Shown piece after piece: positions 47,607 through 59,604 of a DNA stretch of 64,000 nt (the first letter of the stretch is position 1; every line of letters begins with the position of its first letter). The position numbers and the translations under genes were made by a program. Below the pieces are notes generated by a model that made no database searches, had not been told where the DNA came from, and saw only the letters and a program-made list of their open reading frames with translations. Origin of the DNA: Malus domestica. Lineage: Eukaryota; Streptophyta; Magnoliopsida; Rosales; Rosaceae. Location: contig NC_091663.1 of the NCBI RefSeq assembly GCF_042453785.1, forward strand, positions 36,601,001-36,665,000, written 5' to 3'.

Positions 47607-50095
47607 GGAAAAAAAAGTGGATACAAAGATTGAGTACAGTACATCCTTGAGAAAAGCTTATTAAGGTGATTAATTACTAGCTACATCAAATAGATAAAGC
47701 TAGTAATTATACTAGAAAACTATCATGTCGTATAGAGTTAATTACAATTACAAGCTCCTTCACAAGATAGAGTGCCACTGTAATATAGAGATACATATAT
47801 ACACGAAGGTATATATATTTATATTTATATATGCAATCCTCCATTACTAATGCATTTCTTCACATTTGTCTAGTAAAGTAGCAATTGGTCGTTCATGCTG
47901 TATATTTTGTCTACAAGTCTTTCTTCCTTCTTTTCATGGTCTAGTCTTACTTATATCTTCTTTGGAAAAGTTTATTTGACTCCATATAAATTCTCTTTAC
48001 ACTCAACTTAAACTTTAGGTGTGAATTGTTTTTTTATCCTATTTATTAACAATAAAACTAAAATTTATCAATAAACTCACACTCAATAATCAAACACTAC
48101 AATCACGCAATACTTATCCTACGTTAATCTAGTTAAAATCCTAAGATGCTTTCATAGAAAAAAACCAAGCTCTTTTTGACCGATGGATGATGATTTTGAA
48201 ATTTTGAATCCTTCAATTAAGGTATGAATTGATTGATGCAAGTTTCTTTCGTTCGATTTAAATTTTGTTTAAGGTTTCGGATCAAAATCAGCGTCTTTTC
48301 CAAATCATAATAACTAGCTGGAACATAGATGGGATTTAATTTTTTTTTAATTTTTTAATCATCTACAAATTCAGCAGATGAAGTATTAATTAAAGGATAT
48401 ATGGGATTAAGCAAAATCAGCAAAAGAATGCTTAAGCACGAGACAAATATGTAAGAGGTACTGCTCTCTTTATCCCTTGAATGAGTTGCAGAATACTAAT
48501 CTTGGGTTTTTATTTTCTAAATGGGTGTAAAGATAAATTTATATATTGAATTGGGTTTATGAGGGTAGTTTAGGTAGTAAATTTGGTTTTAAAGAGGTAT
48601 TGATAACTTAATTAAAATTAATATGGCTATAGTAAGTAAGCTAAGTGTAAAAAAAAATTATAAGAGTTCAAATAAAATTTCTCATGTTCTTTTTCTAGGA
48701 CAATATATTGCTAATTATACTAGAATTCTGGTGACTGCTTAAACAATATTATTAATTCATGTATAATATTATTAATAAGGATAAGAAAGTGAAAATTACC
48801 CTATTACTAAATAACATATATGTTATATTTTAAATTTATAATCATATAAATATATACACCTAAAAGTTAATGTTGGTTTGACCACAAGATTCCATAGTTA
48901 AGGATTGTAGCATTACCGTACAACAAGTGCACAATGACTAATTATAATATATAAACAGTGGTTATGGTAGTAAAGTAGAAATTACTCATGCTTAAACCAC
49001 TATCGTATTGAACAGAACTAAAGTTAACTGGGACTCTGCTAGGTGTCACATGGAGAACTCATGAACCACATGCCCCTCCTCTCCGTTAGATTGATGGGTT
49101 TGGGAGGAGATACCATGAAGTAAGAGGTTTTTTTTCTTTCTATAATCTAAATTAGTTATTTTAAGGAAATTTCCCTTCTTGGGTTTCTTTTAAGCAAACG
49201 ATCGAGGTTGTCCACTGTGGAGACATACACACCCACCGTCTCGCTCGTTTTGCCATTCATTCCGAAATTGATTGTACTTGGTTTGAGCAACCCAAAATGT
49301 TATTCTTGTGTACTGATCAACCTTTTTAACTTTATCAATGAAATACCACGCCACTTTAAAAAAAAAAAAATATATATATATATATATATATTGACTCACT
49401 TGATCATACAATAAGAATGTATGCAATAATTTATTATTTTTAGGCTTTTTTTTTTTAATTATCTAAAAGCTCTTTTCAAAAAAATATTATTTAATTTGAA
49501 ACCCATTTAATCATTTCTATGTGTAGAGCAAACCGATGGTTACATTAAGAATTGATGAACCATCAATTTCATAGATGACAACTTGGTATCCAAATTGACT
49601 AAATGATTTTTTATATGACGTTAATACAACAAAATGATGTGTTGTTAGTGTCCAAAGAAGAAATTCTTTCTTCCGCGAAGAAGGGTAGTATGTAACTCGT
49701 AATTCTATTTCATCTCCCTAGCCAAGAGCGTCGGGGGAATTTTTTTTAATATTTCCATATTATATACATTACGGGGTAAAAGTGAGTTAAACCTTACAAT
49801 AGGCTAACCAGAATAATTTGGTTTGAATTCTTCTAGCCGAGAATTAAACCTAAGCCCTTTCTCTTATAAGTATCATTAAACCATAGTACTAAGTAATTGT
49901 CGAGAAAAAAAATTAAAATATGGGAGTTAAGCTGACAAAACTGATAAAGTAATTTCCACGAGCGATAAATATTTACTTATATTTTTGTTATATTTAAGGG
50001 TTTTTCGTTTTTTATTGTAATTTTCTATGTTTTTGTCAAGCTTTATTACCATTGTCAACAAAAATAATAATAATAAATTTGAACATGGGACGTAC
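47607..50095. other. Intergenic, HAK5 3' flank
   Basis: The first 200-300 bp should be the HAK5 3' untranslated region. It includes a (TA)n run at about 49370-49391. A minus-strand SINE-like copy lies at 49735-49905. No gene recognised. Confidence 0.5.
49735..49905 (-). mobile_element. SINE-like copy, minus strand
   Basis: On the minus strand: actatggtttaatgatactt (box A-like), then gagaaagggcttaggtttaa and ttctcggc (box B-like), then gcctattgtaaggtttaact. Same architecture as the copies at 35750 and 43385. Confidence 0.5.
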
Positions 50096-50205
50096 TATGC
50101 TTCTCTTTCTAGTAAATCGGCAATGGTACTTCAGTCATGTATTCAAAGTCTGGAACAGAATTGATGGTTATTTTTGTGTCTCTGCTTCATCTATTTTTTT
50201 TCTTT
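50096..50205 (+). pseudogene. Rearranged fragment of WEE1 (exon 6 plus intron 7 sequence)
   Basis: The first part matches the end of WEE1 intron 5 and exon 6 (30632-30716), including the acceptor ttctctttctag and gtattcaaagtctggaacag. It then jumps to sequence matching WEE1 intron 7 (about 30907-30935; ttttgtgtctctgcttcatc). About 190 bp between these, including the end of exon 6 and exon 7, is missing. It cannot be expressed as a kinase. It lies just outside the transposon that starts at 50240. Confidence 0.8.
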
Positions 50206-50288
50206 AAAAGGACCAGCTAAATATTACTAAAAATAAATAGGGTAAAAAACTGTTTATTACCCTCATGTTTTGTGGTTTTCAACATTTA

Positions 50289-50982
50289 GACCATCTCCAA
50301 TCTTGACCTAAAACCTAAAAATATTTAGCCTAGAAAATTTAGGTTTTAGCCCAGAAATAGCTTTTTTACTTCAACCCTTTTGGCCTAAAATTTTAGCCTC
50401 ACATTATCAAAAAATGAATTAAGGCTATTTTTTTTTAAATTAACTTTAAAAAAAAAATTATGTAGACTATCCTAAATTAATTTTATGAACATTTTAACCT
50501 AAAAATATTTAAATTCCGATAAATTTTGAAAAATCACTAAATCAATACATGAAAATCATGATAAACCACATAAACTTAAAAAAAAAATTATTCTAGCTGT
50601 TGGAAAAAAATATTTAAATTCCGATAAATTTTAAGATTATTCTAGCCATTGGATTTAAATTTAGACCGTTATATTTGATTATATTCGATTTAAACCGTTG
50701 GATTCAATAAATATATAAATATAAAACAAAAAAAAAATTGAATGTGGACCGTTGGATTAACCAACGGTCCAATTACCATCACCACCCGATGAAGAAAAGT
50801 AGCCGTTGGCTACAGGACAAGACCCACTTTTCACTCTCATCCGTGGGTCCCAACAACTTTTGTGGGCTAAATTTGTGACCTATATTTACCTTCATTTTAA
50901 GTTTGGTTTAGGTTTTGGGTTGGAGTGGATTTGGGGGGGGGAAGGGGAAAATTTAGGTTATAAGCCACCATTGGAGATGGTC
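50289..50982. mobile_element. PIF/Harbinger-type MITE nested in the fold-back element
   Basis: Ends GACCATCTCCAAT and the complement, ATTGGAGATGGTC, flanked by TTA at 50286-50288 and 50983-50985. A 3-bp TTA/TAA duplication is typical of PIF/Harbinger (Tourist-like) MITEs. The intact right arm of the host element reads caacatttagtacatc on its complement, which is exactly the empty site with a single TTA. Confidence 0.85.
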
Positions 50983-51119
50983 TTAGTACATCAAGTTTTT
51001 TTTGTCTCAAATTCATACCTAAAGTGTAAATTTTGGAACAGTCTCATACATCCGTTAGTCAAACTGTTAAATTTGCCGTTAATTATGACGTGGCGCCATG
51101 ACTGGGCGCCACGTGTCAT

Positions 51120-52165
51120 CCACGTTTTTTTTTCTCTTCTTTTCTTCTTTCTTCTACAATTTTTTTTCTTCCTCCTTCTCCTTCCTCCTTCCTCCTTCCT
51201 CCTTCTTCCTTCCCCTTCTTCTCCTTCTTCCTTCTTCTTCCTTCTCCTTCTCCCTCTCCTTCTTCTTCCTCCGAATCTGGGGAAATTTTTTATTTTTTTT
51301 CTTCTTTCTTCTTCTTCCTTCTTTTTCCTCCTTCTTCTTCTTTCTTCTTCTTCTTCTTCTTCTTCTTTTTTTCTTCCTCCTTCTCCTTCTTTCTTCCCCT
51401 TCTTCTCCTTCTTCCTTCTTCTTCCTTCTTCTTCTTCTTCTTTCTCAAATTTGGGGAAGATGAAGGTTTTTTTTTTTTTTTTTTTTTAGGAAGATGAAGA
51501 AGAAGGAGAAGAAGGGGAAGGAAGGAGGAAGGAAGAATGAGAAGAAGAAGGAGGAAGAAGGAGGAAGAAGAAGAAGGAAGAAAAAAAAAAAAGAAGTTGC
51601 AGTCGGAGGAAGAAGAAGAAGAAGAAGGAAGAAGAAGGAAGAAGAAGGAAGAAGAAGGAGGAAGGAGGAGGAAGAAGAAGAAAGAAGGAAGAAGAAGAAA
51701 GAAGAAAGAAGAAAAAAAAAAAAAACCTTCATCTTCCCCAGATTCGGAGGAAGAAGAAGAAAGAAGAAAGAAGAAAAAAAAAAAAAAAAAACCTTCATCT
51801 TCCCCAGATTCGGAGGAAGAAGAAGAAGGAAGAAGGAGGAAGAAGGAGAAGAAGGGGAAGGAAGAAGGAGGAAGGAAGAAAAAAAAAAAAAAGAAGTTGC
51901 AGTCGGAGGAAGAAGAAGAAGAAGAAAAAAGAAAAAAGAAAAAAAAAGGAAAAAAAAATTCCCCAGATTCGGAGGAAGGAGAAGGAGAAGGAGAAGGAGA
52001 AGGAGAAGGAAGAAGAAGGAAGAAGAAGGAAGAAGGAGAAGAAGGGGAAGGAAGAAGGAGGAAGGAAGAAGGAGAAGGAGGAAGAAAAAAAATAAAAAAG
52101 TTGCAGAAGAAGGAAGAAGAAGGAAGAAGAAGGAAGAAGAAGAAAGAAGAAAAGAAAAAAAAAAC
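51120..52165. repeat. Polypyrimidine/polypurine (TTC/GAA) mirror-symmetric tract
   Basis: 51120-51480 is almost purely C/T with TTC, TCC and CTT units. 51490-52165 is almost purely G/A, with embedded short repeats of ccttcatcttccccagattc and agaagttgcagtcggagg. The two halves are inverted and can form a long hairpin. The long serine/phenylalanine/lysine-rich open frames here are artefacts of low complexity. Confidence 0.95.
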
Positions 52166-52352
52166 GTGGATGACACGTGACGCCCAATCATGGCACCACG
52201 TCACAATTAACGGCAAATTTAACAGTTTGACTAACGGATGTATGAGACTGTCCCAAAATTTACACTTTAGGTATGAATCTAAGACGAAAAAAACTTGATG
52301 TACTAAATGTTGAAAACCACAAAACATGAGGGTAGTAAACAGTCTTTTACCC

Positions 52353-52790
52353 AAATAAATATCAAAAGAAGAAAGATAAACAAATACGCTTTGTGTTTTT
52401 AGATGCAAATGTACTAATTAAGTTTTTAAAATCTAATTTTTCAACAAATTCCTTTTTAATTCATAAGATAGCTAACTTATTATTCTTTCTTGTGACATAG
52501 TTGATCGAAGATAAAATTTGATCAACTTTAATTTTGAAACACTTCTTTATACAGAGGCAACTGTAACTAGTATGGTTAAGTCGGACTGAAAGAGGAGTCG
52601 GTACACAATACGCCAAAATCCAATCATTTTTCTATTGTTTATCTTTACAATGTTACTTATTACATTCTGGCAGCATCTACTTTGGCTACCCTCAGGACCG
52701 GCCTTGGCCTTACTGCCCTCTAGGTTATAGAGTGTGTTTGTACCATACTTGACCAATCCCGAAACTACCGAGCACCGGCCAACGCTATAC
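52353..52790. other. Spacer between fold-back element and LTR
   Basis: No gene seen. It includes a ctaggttatagagtg motif (52719-52734) also present in WEE1 intron 8 (31367-31381), significance unknown. Confidence 0.4.
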
Positions 52791-53246
52791 TGTCAAGGAC
52801 CCAGAAGAGTTCCCCTCCGACCAGGAGGCCAATCACTACTCGACACGTGTCAAGATTAGAAGCCAATCAGAGCGCAGCACGTGTCAACATCAAGAACCAA
52901 TCATAACATGACACATGTCAATGTGACAAAGCTACAAGTTTTTCTATAAATAGGGGTCATTCCCCCACAATATTGCCTAATGCCATTTGTGTTAAATCAT
53001 TCACAAGAACTCACTAAATTGAGAGCTTGATCCCTTGTACTTGTGTAAGCCCTTCACTACTAATAAGAACTCCTCTACTCCGTGGACGTAGCCAATCTGG
53101 GTGAACCACGTACATCCTGTGTTTGCTTCTCTGTCTCTATTCATTTACGTACTTATCCTCACTAGTGACCGAAGCAACCAAGTGAAGGTCACAAAACCTG
53201 ACACTTTCTGTTGTACCAAAGTCTTCGCTGATTTTGTGCATCAACA
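52791..53246 (+). mobile_element. 5' LTR of Tat-like Ty3/Gypsy retrotransposon
   Basis: Starts TGTCAAGGACCC and ends ATCAACA just before the primer-binding site. It has a TATAAATA promoter box at 52945-52952, and repeats of the motif ccaatcA..cacgtgtca (about 52830, 52862, 52898) upstream of it, perhaps an enhancer array. The 3' LTR is outside the window, so the start is inferred from the TG...CA rule and is not confirmed. Confidence 0.65.
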
Positions 53247-53248
53247 TT

Positions 53249-53266
53249 TGGCGCCGTCTGTGGGAA
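53249..53266 (+). other. Primer-binding site of the retrotransposon
   Basis: TGGCGCCGTCTGTGGGAA directly follows the LTR. Its first 9 nt are complementary to the 3' end of tRNA-Asp plus CCA (the tRNA-Asp in this window ends ACGGCG); the rest diverges, so the primer tRNA is uncertain. Confidence 0.6.
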
Positions 53267-53352
53267 CGACACTTATTCCTACTCTCTTCAGCTGTGTCAA
53301 GCTGGTTTTTATCATTCGTACACTTTCTTTTGACCAGACATCCCTCTCCAAC

Positions 53353-56300
53353 ATGGGAAGCGAAGGAAGCCACAGCACACAGAATGACACCCCCCTTGCA
53401 CATAGTGCGAAGCAACGAAAGAAGGAAGGAAAACGAGTTCTTCTTCAAGCTAAAGTCGATGAGTTGGAAGCTCAGAACAACAAGATAGCAATGAGGAATG
53501 AGGTCCTCCAGGAGCAATATGAGAAGCTCTTCGAGACACTCCACGAAGCTAGGCAAGCTCAGATACGCGAGCTTGTTGCCCCCGTGGAAGTCAACCATCA
53601 ACTGGGTGCCCTCCAACATGGAGGGTCACATGCATTCGACATAGATATCCCTGATAGGGAACAGATTACCCCTCGACTTGATAATCAACATGAGGCTTCT
53701 CTTAACCCAGTTGCTTCGACCCGAACCATGAGAAGTGGAGGGAGACACCTCTTTGCTGAAGGGGCAGAAGGATCGAAAGCCGTCTTTCGCAATTGTCGGG
53801 ATTTCCTGAAGCAACGTCGAGAGAATTCCATCCATATAAGCTCAAAGATCAATGACCCAAGGATTTCTGAGAGACTCGGTCCCCTGCCACGGCCCGAGCC
53901 GGCCACCAATTTGGGGAAGGGGCAACAAGTCCTAGAGAGACATGAGGGTACAGGGGACTCAGAGGTGTTCCGACAGACATACCCTGGAAGCCAGTACAGC
54001 GAGTCCAGGGAAAAATCACATGCCCTTGATCAAACCTTCCTAATTCCAAGAGGAGATGGAGATTTACGAAAGAAAGCTCCAGTGGCACATAACTCCGCTC
54101 AGGACCCCCTTGTCCTACAACTTCTTGAGGAAGTAAACAAGTTGAAGGCTGAACGTCAGGCTGAAATACCTGACTGGAACCAACCCAGGCCTGGCCCTCT
54201 TACAAGGAGGATCCTCAACACCCCCCTTCAAGCAAAGACAAAGCAAAAGCTTGGCTTGCAACTTTATACTGGAAAAGAGGACCCGATTGAGCACCTTAAC
54301 CTCTTTGAGTCCACCATGGCATACCGGATGCACACCGACGAAGAGCGATGTCTTCTCTTCCCCTCCACCCTCTCTAGTGGAGCTCTAAATTGGTATTGTC
54401 GTCTTACACCTGAGACGGTAGACTCATTTGAGGAATTGAGGAAACTATTTGTTTCCCAACACATTTTCCAAACCGATCGCTTGCACTCTGCAGATGACCT
54501 GTACACTATCCGCCAGAAGCCAGACGAGTCATTACGTATGTATGCTGGCCGCTTCAGCCATGAATACTCCCGGTGTGCCGAGGCAGACGACAAAACTGCC
54601 CTCAAAGCCTTCACGGCAGGCCTACGCGATTGTTTCTTTAAATACATGATCAATGCCAATACTTGGAAGACTTACTCTGAGGTGATGGCGCAGGCTTATA
54701 ACCATGCCTCCGCCGAGGCAAAGACATATCAGGAGAAACCCCCTACAACCATCCTTTATCAACAAGTGGGAGGTGGAAGCCAGACTCACCTAAATGAGAA
54801 GACCTCGACTTTCCAAACAGCAGTGGCACCTCCCCATGCCTTGCATAATGCTTCGCCGAATCAACAGACATATCAATTTCAAGGCAAGAGGAAGGATTTC
54901 CATCCTCACCACTCTCATTTCAGTAAAAAGAGTAAGGGACACTATCCCGATAACCAAGGGTATCGCCACAATAACGCTCGCCCCCAGGCAGTCAATGCAG
55001 TGGGTCAAACCCGTGTCAAGATACCCCCTACCCCAAGGTATGAGACATACACGCCCTTGAATGCCACATGCGCGGCCATTTACCCCAGCATAGCTCACCT
55101 GATACCAAAGCCAAAGCCGAGGCACCCAGATTACACGCCCCCGAATAACGCGGGCATGTTTTGTTGCTACCATGAGCATAACGGCCATGATAGCGAGAAA
55201 TGTATCATCCTCCGTGATCGTATTGAAGCTTTGGCACGAGAAGGAAAAATTGATCAATTCCTCCTTCACCCTCAAAGGGATAACCGTAACCAACGCCAGG
55301 TGAATGTCATATATTCCATAAGCGGCGGCACACCCATATCTGAATCTTCCAATAGGGCCATGAAAAACAGTGAACGAATTCTGAGGCCTGGTCACCAAGT
55401 GTTTCACGTGGAAGACATCAGGGGAGGGAAGTATCAAAAGCCTAACTGGGATCCGATATGTTTCTACCCTGAGGAAGAAAGAGGCATCATCTACCCTCAT
55501 AACGACCCATTGATCGTGGAGGCTCACATAGCCAACTTTGATGTTCGACGAATCCTCGTAGACACAGGGGCTTCGGTCAATATCATGTTTGCCGAAGCTT
55601 TCAGGGCACTCAGTGTAGCTGAACACTTGCTCGATCGCTCGATTTCTCCTCTGATAAGCTTCTCCGGTGATATCGTGCAACCCTTAGGGAGCATACATTT
55701 ACCCTTTACTATTGGTACAGGCCCTTACACGGCTACCATTACCACTAACTTCCTAGTGGTTGACTGCCCAACGGCATACAATGTCATCTTTGGGCGCACA
55801 GGCATCAATGATCTCAAGGCTATGGTATCCACGCATATGCTGTTGATGAAATTTCCAACCCCCCATGGCAACGGCTACATCAGAGGAGATCAGCTTAGTG
55901 CACGATCATGTTACAACACTTCAGTTAAGCAACAACACTTGCCCGGACCCAAGGAAACCCTGTCTGTACATGACCAAGTTACAAAGACCAGCTTAGATGA
56001 AGCGAACTTGGATCTTCCTGATAGCAACAATCAACCCGATGATCCTCGAGATGACTCTTTCACCCAGCAAGCCCAACCTGCTGAAGAGTTGGAGAAGGTA
56101 CCTATCTCAAGAGATTATCCAGATCGCATGGTGAAGATTGGCACCACATTGTCACCACCCCTTCGGTTAGCATTGATATCTTTTTTGAAAGAGAACACTG
56201 AAGTCTTCGCCTGGTCATACGAGGACATGCCAGGCATCTCTCCCGATGTCATCTGTCATCGTTTGAGTATTGACCCCAAGATCAAGCCGGTGAGACAGAA

Positions 56301-59300
56301 GCGAAGATCTTATGACGCTGAACGATACGAGGCAATGAAAGCAGAAGTTGAAAAACTCAAAGGCATAGGCTTTGTCCGCGAAGTCAATTACCCGACATGG
56401 GTAGCAAATGTGGTCCTTGTTAAGAAAAATCCGACCAAAGAAAGTCTTTTGCTTCAAAAGGTCTTGTGGAGAATGTGTGTTGACTACACCGACCTAAACA
56501 AAGGGTGTCCGAAAGATAGCTTCCCTCTTCCTCTTATTGACAGACTTATAGACTCTACGGCCGGGTGTGAACTCCTGAGCTTCATGGATGCTTACTCAGG
56601 ATACAACCAAATCCTCATGAACCCTTCGGATCAAGAACACACAGCCTTCACTACCGACAGAGGACTATACTGCTATAAAGTCATGCCTTTCGGCCTAAAG
56701 AATGCATGAGCGACTTATCAGAGACTAGTCAACTCAATGTTCGCCGAGCAGATTGGGAAGAGCATGGAAGTTTACGTTGATGATATGTTAGTCAAGAGCA
56801 AACATGCTGACCAACACATCACCAACCTATCTGAAACTTTCACTATTTTGAAGAGGTATCGAATGAGGTTAAACCCCAACAAATGTGCCTTCGGCGTAGG
56901 CTCTGGCAAATTCTTAGGTTTCATGATTAGCCAACGAGGCATTGAAGCTAATCCCGAGAAGATCAAAGCAATCCTCGACATGAAAGAACCGGTAACTTCA
57001 AAGGACATCCAGAGCCTTACTGGCAAGGTGGCAGCCTTAACCAGGTTCATTTCTAAGGCCACAGACAAATGTGCTCCCTTTTTTAAAGCACTTAAGGGAA
57101 GTAGGAAGTACATTACATGGACTGATGAATGTGCCGAGGCATTCAAAAACCTCAAGGAGTACATGAGTAAAGCCCCTCTACTCTCCAAGCCCGAGGTAGG
57201 AGACATTCTCATTATCTACCTATCGGTATCAGCTTCAGCCGTAAGTTCCGTTCTCATTCGAAAGGATGGGAATATTGAGCGACCTGTCTACTACGCTAGC
57301 AAAGCCTTACAAGATGCGGAGACACGGTACTCTAACATTGAGAAATTGGCTCTGGCATTGGTCATGTCTGCTCGAAAACTCCGCCCTTACTTCCAAGCGC
57401 ACTCCATCATCGTGCTTACCAATTATCCTCTTCGACAGATACTCCAAAGTCCTGACACTTCAGGGCGAATGATCAAATGGGCAATAGCGTTGGGTGAGTT
57501 TGACATCTCCTACCAACCAAAGCCAGCTGAGAAGGGCCAAACAGTGGCAGACTTCATTGCCGACTTCACATATCCGGTTGACATTGCTTCTACACCTGAA
57601 GCAGTGGCTTCATTACCCCCGGAAGCTCAGAAGATAGAACCAACAACCCCAGCATGGAGTCTGTATGTTGATGGCTCATCCAACCAACAGGGCTGTGGAG
57701 CGGGACTAGTCTTGACTACACCCGACAAAGTAGCAATGGAGTATGCTCTTCGTTTCAAATTCAAGGCATCAAATAATGAGGCCGAGTATGAAGCCCTTCT
57801 AGCAGGATTACGTTTGGCCAAACACCTCGGGGTTAAACAAATTGATATTTTCAGTGACTCCCAATTGGTGGTCAACCAGGTTACCAACAACTTTGATGCT
57901 AAGGACAGCTCCATGGCAGCATATCTTGCGCAAACACAACTTTTGCTCAAGCACTTCCACTACCAGATCACCCAAGTTCCTCGAGCGGCAAACAGTCATG
58001 CAGACGCCCTGGCTCGCCTCGCCTCGGCTGTGGAAGACAAGATTGGAAGAAAAATTCATGTCGAACTGTTGGCAACACCAAGCACCATGGCCGCAGAAGT
58101 ATGCAACTTACAACAGGGGGATAGTTGGATCACCCCGATCTATAATTTCCTTGCTCATGGCACCCTCCCAAATGATAAAGTCCAGGCTAAGCAAATTCGA
58201 TACAAGTCTACCCGCTACCTGATCATCAATGATCAACTCTATAAGCGAGGTTTTAGCCTGCCATACTTAAGGTGTCTTACGCCTGCCGAGGCGGAAATCG
58301 TCCTTCGGGAAATACATGAGGGAGTCTGTGAAGATCATGCTGGATCTCGGTCCCTAGCACACAAGACTTTTCGCCAAGGATATTACTGGCCAACACTCCA
58401 CCAGGATGCCATCAAAGTATCCCGCTCATGTGACAAATGTCAACGATATGCGGCTATTCCTCATTCCCCTCCAGAGCCTCTTACTCCTATGATCAGCCCT
58501 TGGCCCTTCGCCCAGTGGGGACTTGATTTGATCGGCCCAATGCCGGCAGGGAAGGGCAAAGTCTGTTACGCAGTCGTTGCAGTGGACTACTTCACAAAGT
58601 GGGCCGAAGTAGAACCCTTGGCAACCATTACTGAGGCAAAGATAGAAGACTTCGTGTGGAAGAACATCCTTTGTAGATTCGGCATTCCCAATGCGATAGT
58701 CACTGACAATGGGCGACAGTTCGACAACAAGAAGTTCAGGTTGTTCTGCTCTAAGTTCAACATCAACTTATGCTTTGCCTCTCCAGCTCATCCCCAGTCT
58801 AATGGACAAGTTGAGGCCATCAACAAAATAATCAAGCGCACTTTGAAAACCAGCTTGGACAAAGCTAAAGGCTGTTGGCCAGAATTTGTACCCCAAGTTC
58901 TTTGGTCATATCGCACTTCATATCGGACTTCAACAGGAGAAACTCCATTCTCACTTGCCTTTGGCACAGAGGCGGTTATCCCTGTTGAGCTCGAGCAAGC
59001 AACATTCCGAGTCCAGAACTACATTCAAAGTGAAAATGACAAACAACTCACCCTCAACTTGGATTTAGTCGAGGAACACAGAAACCAAGCTCACTTGAGG
59101 AATGTCGCCTACAAGCAGCGCATCTCCAACTATTATGACTCTAGGGTCAAGCCTCGTTCTTTCAAAATAGGAGACTGGGTCTTAAAGAAAAGATTACTCT
59201 GCGACAGAGTCCCGAGTGAAGACACACTTAGTCCAAACTGGGATGGACCGTATGAAGTCATTGGCATCAGTCGCCCTGGCTCTTACACACTTAGAAGCTC

Positions 59301-59361
59301 CGATGGCAAGACCCTTGGCCATCCATGGAACGCTGATCACTTGAAGTACTACTACAAATAG
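53353..59361 (+). pseudogene. Gag-Pol polyprotein of a Tat-lineage Ty3/Gypsy element, one internal stop
   Basis: One frame runs from the ATG at 53353 to 59361 except for TGA at 56707-56709. Order: coiled-coil gag start; gag core with LNWYCRLTPETVDSFEELRK; zinc-finger-like CCYHEHNGHDSEKC (about 55162); protease active site DTGA (55561-55572); reverse transcriptase with MCVDYTDLNKGCPKDSFPLP and YVDD (56773-56784); a first RNase H-like domain with YYASKALQDAETRYSNIEK; a second RNase H with WSLYVDGSSNQQGCGAG and EAEYEALLAGLRLAK (from 57656); integrase with an HHCC zinc region (about 58316-58440), a catalytic DLIGP, VTDNG and NGQVEAINK. Two RNase H domains are typical of the Tat lineage. The TGA replaces the usual Gly codon in the conserved GLKNAGATYQ region. 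Just before the MCVDY motif there are about nine extra residues. The copy looks recently inserted but cannot make full Pol. Confidence 0.9.
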
Positions 59362-59572
59362 ACTCACGATGTACAAGTGTTGAGCTATAGCCGTTCGGCA
59401 TCCTATGTAATGAAGGCCATTTGGCAATGAATTCAATAAAGAGGTAATTTAGCCAACTCAGCCCTCACTCTTTTACATTCATAGCAAGCGATGCCGGAAC
59501 CCTTCTCAATCAGAAAGCAATCCGTCTTCCACAGTCACTACAAAACAAGCAAATGAAGACCGTGTCAAGCGC

Positions 59573-59574
<2 letters not shown>

Positions 59575-59604
<30 letters not shown>

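Larger units (their letters stand above)
50240..52352. mobile_element. Mutator-like fold-back element with giant GA/TC arms
   Basis: Ends GGGTAAAAAACTG and the complement of GGGTAAAAGACTG, with a perfect 9-bp duplication AAATAAATA (50231-50239 and 52353-52361). The two arms are long inverted copies: ctcatgttttgtggttttca, gtaaattttggaacagtctc, catacatccgttagtcaaac, then pyrimidine-rich on the left and purine-rich on the right. The element is non-coding. A second element (50289-50982) sits in the left arm. Without it the element would be about 1.4 kb. Confidence 0.85.

Noticed and set aside
51290-52408. Very long open frames (up to about 370 codons) on both strands, rich in Ser/Phe or Glu/Lys/Arg
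   Set aside because: They only reflect the GAA/TTC low-complexity tract of the fold-back element; frames without stops arise automatically in such DNA.
52719-52734. Shared 15-base motif with WEE1 intron 8 (ctaggttatagagtg)
   Set aside because: Too short and partly palindromic; chance or a fragment of an unknown repeat cannot be told apart.
53101-53352. N-terminal extension of the gag frame
   Set aside because: This part lies in the LTR and primer-binding site; the first good ATG after the primer-binding site is 53353.
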